Assembly (NCBI GenBank): GCA_958349535.1
Contig: CATWDJ010000002.1
Coordinates: 124,001-188,000, forward strand
Direction: 5' to 3'
From: Maccoyibacter sp900556645
GTDB lineage: Bacteria; Bacillota; Clostridia; Lachnospirales; Lachnospiraceae
Length of the DNA stretch: 64,000 nt
The notes beneath the pieces were generated by a model. It worked only from the letters and a program-made list of their open reading frames with translations. It was not told where the DNA came from and searched no databases. Below are positions 60,898 through 64,000 of this stretch, one piece after another. Every line of letters begins with the position of its first letter. The first letter of the stretch is position 1. A program made the position numbers and the translations under genes.

Positions 60898-62055
60898 ATG
60901 TATCAATTAATCAAAAAAGACGGAAACGCAAAAAGAGGAACCTTTCATACCGTGCACGGAGACATCCAGACGCCGGTATTTATGAATGTGGGAACGGTGG
61001 CTGCCATTAAAGGTGCCGTGTCCACGGAAGATTTAGAGCAGATAAAAACTCAGGTGGAGCTGTCAAATACTTATCATCTTCATGTAAGACCGGGGGATAA
61101 GCTAATCAAAGAAATGGGCGGTCTTCACAAATTTATGGTATGGGACAAGCCGATACTTACGGATTCCGGTGGGTTTCAGGTATTTTCTTTGGCAACCCTC
61201 CGCAAAATTAAAGAAGAAGGAGTCTATTTCCATTCCCATGTAGACGGTAGGAAAATTTTTATGGGACCGGAGGAGAGTATGCAGATTCAGTCCAATCTTG
61301 CCTCTACCATAGCCATGGCATTTGACGAGTGTCCCAGCAGCGTGGCGGAACGCAGCTATGTAGAAGCCTCCGTTGCCAGAACTACCCGTTGGCTGGAACG
61401 CTGTAAAATAGAAATGAAACGGTTAAATTCTCTGGAGGATACCATCAATAAAAACCAGATGCTCTTTGGAATCAATCAGGGAGCTATCTTTGAGGATATC
61501 CGCATCGACCATGCCAAACGGATTGCAGAGATGGATTTGGACGGCTACGCCATCGGAGGTCTGGCGGTGGGAGAGAGCCATGAGGAAATGTATCGTATCA
61601 TTGAGGCGGTGGTACCTCATCTTCCGACAGAAAAACCAACCTATCTGATGGGGGTGGGAACGCCTGCCAATATTTTAGAGGCGGTAGAACGGGGCGTGGA
61701 CTTTTTCGACTGTGTGTATCCAACCAGAAACGGACGTCACGGACATCTCTATACCAATCAGGGAAAAATCAATCTGTTTAACCAGAAATATGAAAAAGAC
61801 CCAAGACCTATCGAGGAAGGCTGTCAGTGTCCGACGTGTAGACGGTATTCCAGAGCCTATATCAGACATTTGTTGAAGGCAAAGGAAATGCTGGGAATGC
61901 GGCTGTGTGTCCTTCACAACCTCTATTTTTACAATACGATGATGGAAGAAATCCGGGAAGCCATCGAAGCAGGAAATTACAAATCCTACAAAGAGGAAAA
62001 GCTGTACGGCATGAGTCAGATGACTTCGGGAATCAGCAAAGGAGACACAAAATAA
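60898..62055 (+). CDS. tgt: queuine tRNA-ribosyltransferase
   Basis: Exchanges G34 of some tRNAs for preQ1 in queuosine synthesis; 385 residues. The active site is in LTDSGGFQVFSL near 90 and DCVYPTRNGRHG near 265; zinc ligands are CQCPTC near 307 and a later His. AAGGAG precedes the ATG at 60898. tgt-yajC is a conserved order. Confidence 0.96.
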   Translation: MYQLIKKDGNAKRGTFHTVHGDIQTPVFMNVGTVAAIKGAVSTEDLEQIKTQVELSNTYHLHVRPGDKLIKEMGGLHKFMVWDKPILTDSGGFQVFSLATLRKIKEEGVYFHSHVDGRKIFMGPEESMQIQSNLASTIAMAFDECPSSVAERSYVEASVARTTRWLERCKIEMKRLNSLEDTINKNQMLFGINQGAIFEDIRIDHAKRIAEMDLDGYAIGGLAVGESHEEMYRIIEAVVPHLPTEKPTYLMGVGTPANILEAVERGVDFFDCVYPTRNGRHGHLYTNQGKINLFNQKYEKDPRPIEEGCQCPTCRRYSRAYIRHLLKAKEMLGMRLCVLHNLYFYNTMMEEIREAIEAGNYKSYKEEKLYGMSQMTSGISKGDTK

Positions 62056-62084
62056 ATAATTTTTGTGAAATCTTTAGAAAACGA

Positions 62085-62113
62085 TTGATGAAACCATTTT
62101 TTTTCGGTATAAT
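62085..62113 (+). promoter_or_regulatory. yajC promoter
   Basis: TTGATG at 62085-62090 and TATAAT at 62108-62113, 17 bases apart. Confidence 0.7.
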
Positions 62114-62149
62114 GGTACAAGTGAATTTTGATATTTAGGAGGAAAAGAA

Positions 62150-62443
62150 ATGAGCAATGCAGCAGGAACAGTAGGAATGCTTCTTTGGATTATCGTGCTT
62201 TTCGCATTTATGTACTTCTTCCTTGCACGTCCGCAGAAAAAGGAACAGAAAAGAAAAGAAGCTATGTTAGCAGAACTTGCTATTGGAGATACCGTTTTAA
62301 CTACAAGCGGTTTTTACGGAACAGTAATTGATATATCAGATGATATGGTAATTATCGAGTTCGGTAACAACAAGAACTGCCGTATCCCGGCACGAAGAGA
62401 AGCAATCTCCGCAGTAGAGAAACCGGAAGATGCAGCAGAATAA
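62150..62443 (+). CDS. yajC: Sec translocase accessory protein YajC
   Basis: Small membrane partner of SecDF-YidC; 97 residues. One helix (about 8-25) is followed by RPQKKEQKRKEAMLAEL and DTVLTTSGFYGTV, the family signature. AGGAGG precedes the ATG. secDF, often next, is absent; a terminator follows directly. Confidence 0.95.
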   Translation: MSNAAGTVGMLLWIIVLFAFMYFFLARPQKKEQKRKEAMLAELAIGDTVLTTSGFYGTVIDISDDMVIIEFGNNKNCRIPARREAISAVEKPEDAAE

Positions 62444-62460
62444 GACTAACGGACAAGCCG

Positions 62461-62495
62461 AAAAGGATATCCTTTCATGGATATCCTTTTTATTT
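62461..62495 (+). terminator. yajC terminator
   Basis: AAAAGGATATCC at 62461-62472 pairs perfectly with GGATATCCTTTT at 62479-62490 and a T-rich run follows. Confidence 0.9.
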
Positions 62496-62603
62496 TGAAA
62501 TAAAACTATCTGCAAGCTCATTTTATTCCTCTATATAATAATATCGGGAAATATCATATCTTCTGGTTATATATCCCATGAAAAAGAATAATGACATTTC
62601 ATG

Positions 62604-62657
62604 TTGAAATCTAATTCCAAATATACTATGATATTATCTAATAGGGGTATTTTACCC
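62604..62657 (+). promoter_or_regulatory. leuB promoter and a downstream palindrome
   Basis: TTGAAA at 62604-62609 and TATGAT at 62627-62632 have a 17-base spacer. GGGTA-TTT-TACCC at 62645-62657 lies just after the predicted start and could be a repressor site or a 5' hairpin. No T-box or leucine-rich leader peptide was found. The 271-base gap before leuB holds nothing else recognised. Confidence 0.5.
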
Positions 62658-62714
62658 TAATGCAGTAGAAAAGTACTTTTTCCACGGAAAAAGGAAGAGG
62701 AAGGAAGTAAGAAA

Positions 62715-63815
62715 ATGAGTTTCCATGTGGGTGTCATATCCGGGGACGGAATCGGACCGGAGATAGTAAAAGAAGCAAAGAAAGTATTAGATAAAGTAGG
62801 AGAAAAGTTTGGACACGAATTTGAATACCAAGAGATTCTGATGGGTGGATGTTCCATCGATGCCACAGGCGTACCTCTGACAGATGAGGCAATTGCGGCA
62901 GCAAAAGCATCAGATGCGGTGCTGATGGGGTCCATCGGAGGAAATACCAGTACTTCACCATGGTATCAGCTCCCACCGGAGCTAAGACCGGAGGCGGGAT
63001 TGTTAAAGCTCCGCAAATCCCTGAATCTGTTTGCCAATTTAAGACCGGCATATCTGTATGAGGAATTAAAAGAAGCATGTCCGCTGCGGGATGATATTAT
63101 CGGAGACGGCTTTGATATGATGATCATGCGGGAACTGACCGGAGGACTTTATTTCGGAGACCGGATTACCGAAGAACGGGACGGTGTTCTGACAGCGGTA
63201 GATACCCTTACATATAATGAGAATGAAATAAGAAGGATTGCGGTCCGTGGCTTTGACATTGCCATGAAGAGAAGAAAAAAAGTAACCAGTGTGGATAAAG
63301 CCAATGTGTTGGATTCCTCCAGACTTTGGAGAAAAATCGTGGAGGAAGTGGCAAAGGATTACCCGGAGGTTACCTATGAGCATATGCTGGTGGATAACTG
63401 TGCGATGCAGCTGGTAAAAGACCCGGCACAGTTTGATGTAATTTTGACGGAGAATATGTTCGGAGACATTTTGTCCGATGAGGCAAGTATGGTAACCGGT
63501 TCTATTGGAATGTTATCCTCTGCCAGCCTGAATGAGACAAAATTCGGTCTCTATGAGCCAAGCGGCGGCTCCGCACCGGATATTGCAGGAAAGGGAATTG
63601 CCAATCCGATTGCTACAATTTTAAGTGCGGCAATGATGCTTCGCTATTCCTTTGACTTGGATGCAGAAGCAGATGCCATTGAGCAGGCAGTAAAACAGGT
63701 GTTGAAGGATGGATACAGAACCATTGATATCATGCCGCAGGAGGCTGACAAACAGGAGAGTGTGACACAGGTCGGAACAGTCCGGATGGGCGATTTGATT
63801 TGTGAGAGAATATAA
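62715..63815 (+). CDS. leuB: 3-isopropylmalate dehydrogenase
   Basis: NAD-dependent decarboxylating dehydrogenase of leucine synthesis; 366 residues. GDGIGPEIVKEA near 9, LMGSIGG near 72, the MREL segment near 138 and PSGGSAPDIAGKGIANP (about 278) are intact, as expected of LeuB rather than isocitrate dehydrogenase. It precedes ilvD, as in many branched-chain operons. leuA, leuC and leuD are not in the window. Confidence 0.96.
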   Translation: MSFHVGVISGDGIGPEIVKEAKKVLDKVGEKFGHEFEYQEILMGGCSIDATGVPLTDEAIAAAKASDAVLMGSIGGNTSTSPWYQLPPELRPEAGLLKLRKSLNLFANLRPAYLYEELKEACPLRDDIIGDGFDMMIMRELTGGLYFGDRITEERDGVLTAVDTLTYNENEIRRIAVRGFDIAMKRRKKVTSVDKANVLDSSRLWRKIVEEVAKDYPEVTYEHMLVDNCAMQLVKDPAQFDVILTENMFGDILSDEASMVTGSIGMLSSASLNETKFGLYEPSGGSAPDIAGKGIANPIATILSAAMMLRYSFDLDAEADAIEQAVKQVLKDGYRTIDIMPQEADKQESVTQVGTVRMGDLICERI

Positions 63816-63872
63816 GTTATGGCAGAGAGCAGTTGATATCTGCTTTTATGAGTAAGTTGAGGAGGAAATCGT

Positions 63873-64000
63873 ATGAAGAGTGATAACGTAAAAAAAGGAA
63901 TGCAGCAGGCACCCCATCGTTCCTTATTCAATGCCCTTGGTTTTACAAAGGAAGAGATGGAAAAACCGTTAGTAGGTATTGTAAGTTCTTATAATGAGAT
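63873..64000 (+). CDS. ilvD: dihydroxy-acid dehydratase, start only
   Basis: The 42 visible residues begin MKSDNVKKGMQQAPHRSLFN and reach KPLVGIVSSYNE, the IlvD N-terminal signature. The enzyme is an iron-sulfur dehydratase of valine/isoleucine synthesis. GAGGAGG precedes the ATG. The rest lies beyond the window. Confidence 0.9.
   Translation, partial: MKSDNVKKGMQQAPHRSLFNALGFTKEEMEKPLVGIVSSYNE

Noticed and set aside
62496..62714. T-box or leucine attenuator before leuB
   Set aside because: No T-box core sequence and no Leu-rich leader peptide; only a promoter and a small palindrome were seen.
1..64000. Insertion sequences, prophage, integrases or tRNA genes
   Set aside because: No transposase, integrase, phage or tRNA-like sequence was recognised; the accessory genes at 55.8-60.8 kb carry no mobility genes.

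Overview
The window looks like a chromosome segment of a spore-forming, Gram-positive anaerobe of the Clostridia, most likely family Lachnospiraceae. Support comes from the gene order (dnaG-rpoD-trmK-nif3, comEA-...-comEC-holA-rpsT-gpr-spoIIP-lepA, hemW), a type A RNase P RNA, sporulation genes (gpr, spoIIP), strong AGGAGG-type ribosome sites and moderate to low GC. The genus cannot be fixed from the sequence. No insertion sequence, prophage, tRNA, 16S/23S rRNA or CRISPR array was seen.

Layout. 1-6.1 kb: replication/transcription housekeeping (dnaG partial, rpoD, trmK, a Nif3-like protein, a TGS-containing nucleoside kinase). 6.07-6.5 kb: RNase P RNA with its own promoter. 6.55-24.4 kb: one long same-strand type IV pilus locus with two ATPases (PilB, PilT), platform PilC, major pilin, prepilin peptidase, a PilM-PilN fusion, a PilO-like protein, four minor pseudopilins (PilV-, PilX/GspK-, GspH/FimT- and PilW-like) and a 1495-residue secreted protein with a threefold internal repeat. 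24.5-26.2 kb: zinc-ribbon protein, DUF5685-like protein and J-domain protein. 26.4-27.0 kb: a coiled-coil protein built from 24-bp and 42-bp tandem repeats. 27.0-33.5 kb: arginine biosynthesis (argG divergent from argC-GNAT-argJ-argB-argD) with ArgR-box-like operators between. 33.5-41.1 kb: a small transporter, then comEA, a two-component system, a GerMN lipoprotein, comEC and holA. 41.1-45.9 kb: rpsT, gpr, spoIIP, a small membrane protein and lepA. 46-50.8 kb: a LytTR/LiaF-like pair, an orphan PTS EIIC, a calcium-loop protein behind a sigma-D-like promoter, and hemW. 50.9-55.7 kb: aroC and the nadABC-niaR operon with a candidate NiaR operator over its -35 box. 55.8-60.8 kb: accessory region with radical SAM-TetR, membrane protein-XRE and TetR-ABC exporter modules. 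60.9-64 kb: tgt, yajC, leuB and the start of ilvD.

How it fits together. The pilus operon and the ComEA/ComEC pair together suggest possible DNA uptake as well as adhesion or twitching. The minor-pilin cluster is unusual: its PilX-like member lacks Glu5 and carries a predicted beta-solenoid, its PilW-like member carries Ig-like domains, and the giant secreted protein follows directly. This is the strongest candidate here for an under-described system. Several regulatory circuits can be read from DNA alone: NiaR autoregulating nadABC, two TetR proteins with paired palindromes in their own promoters, and ArgR boxes in the arg divergent region.
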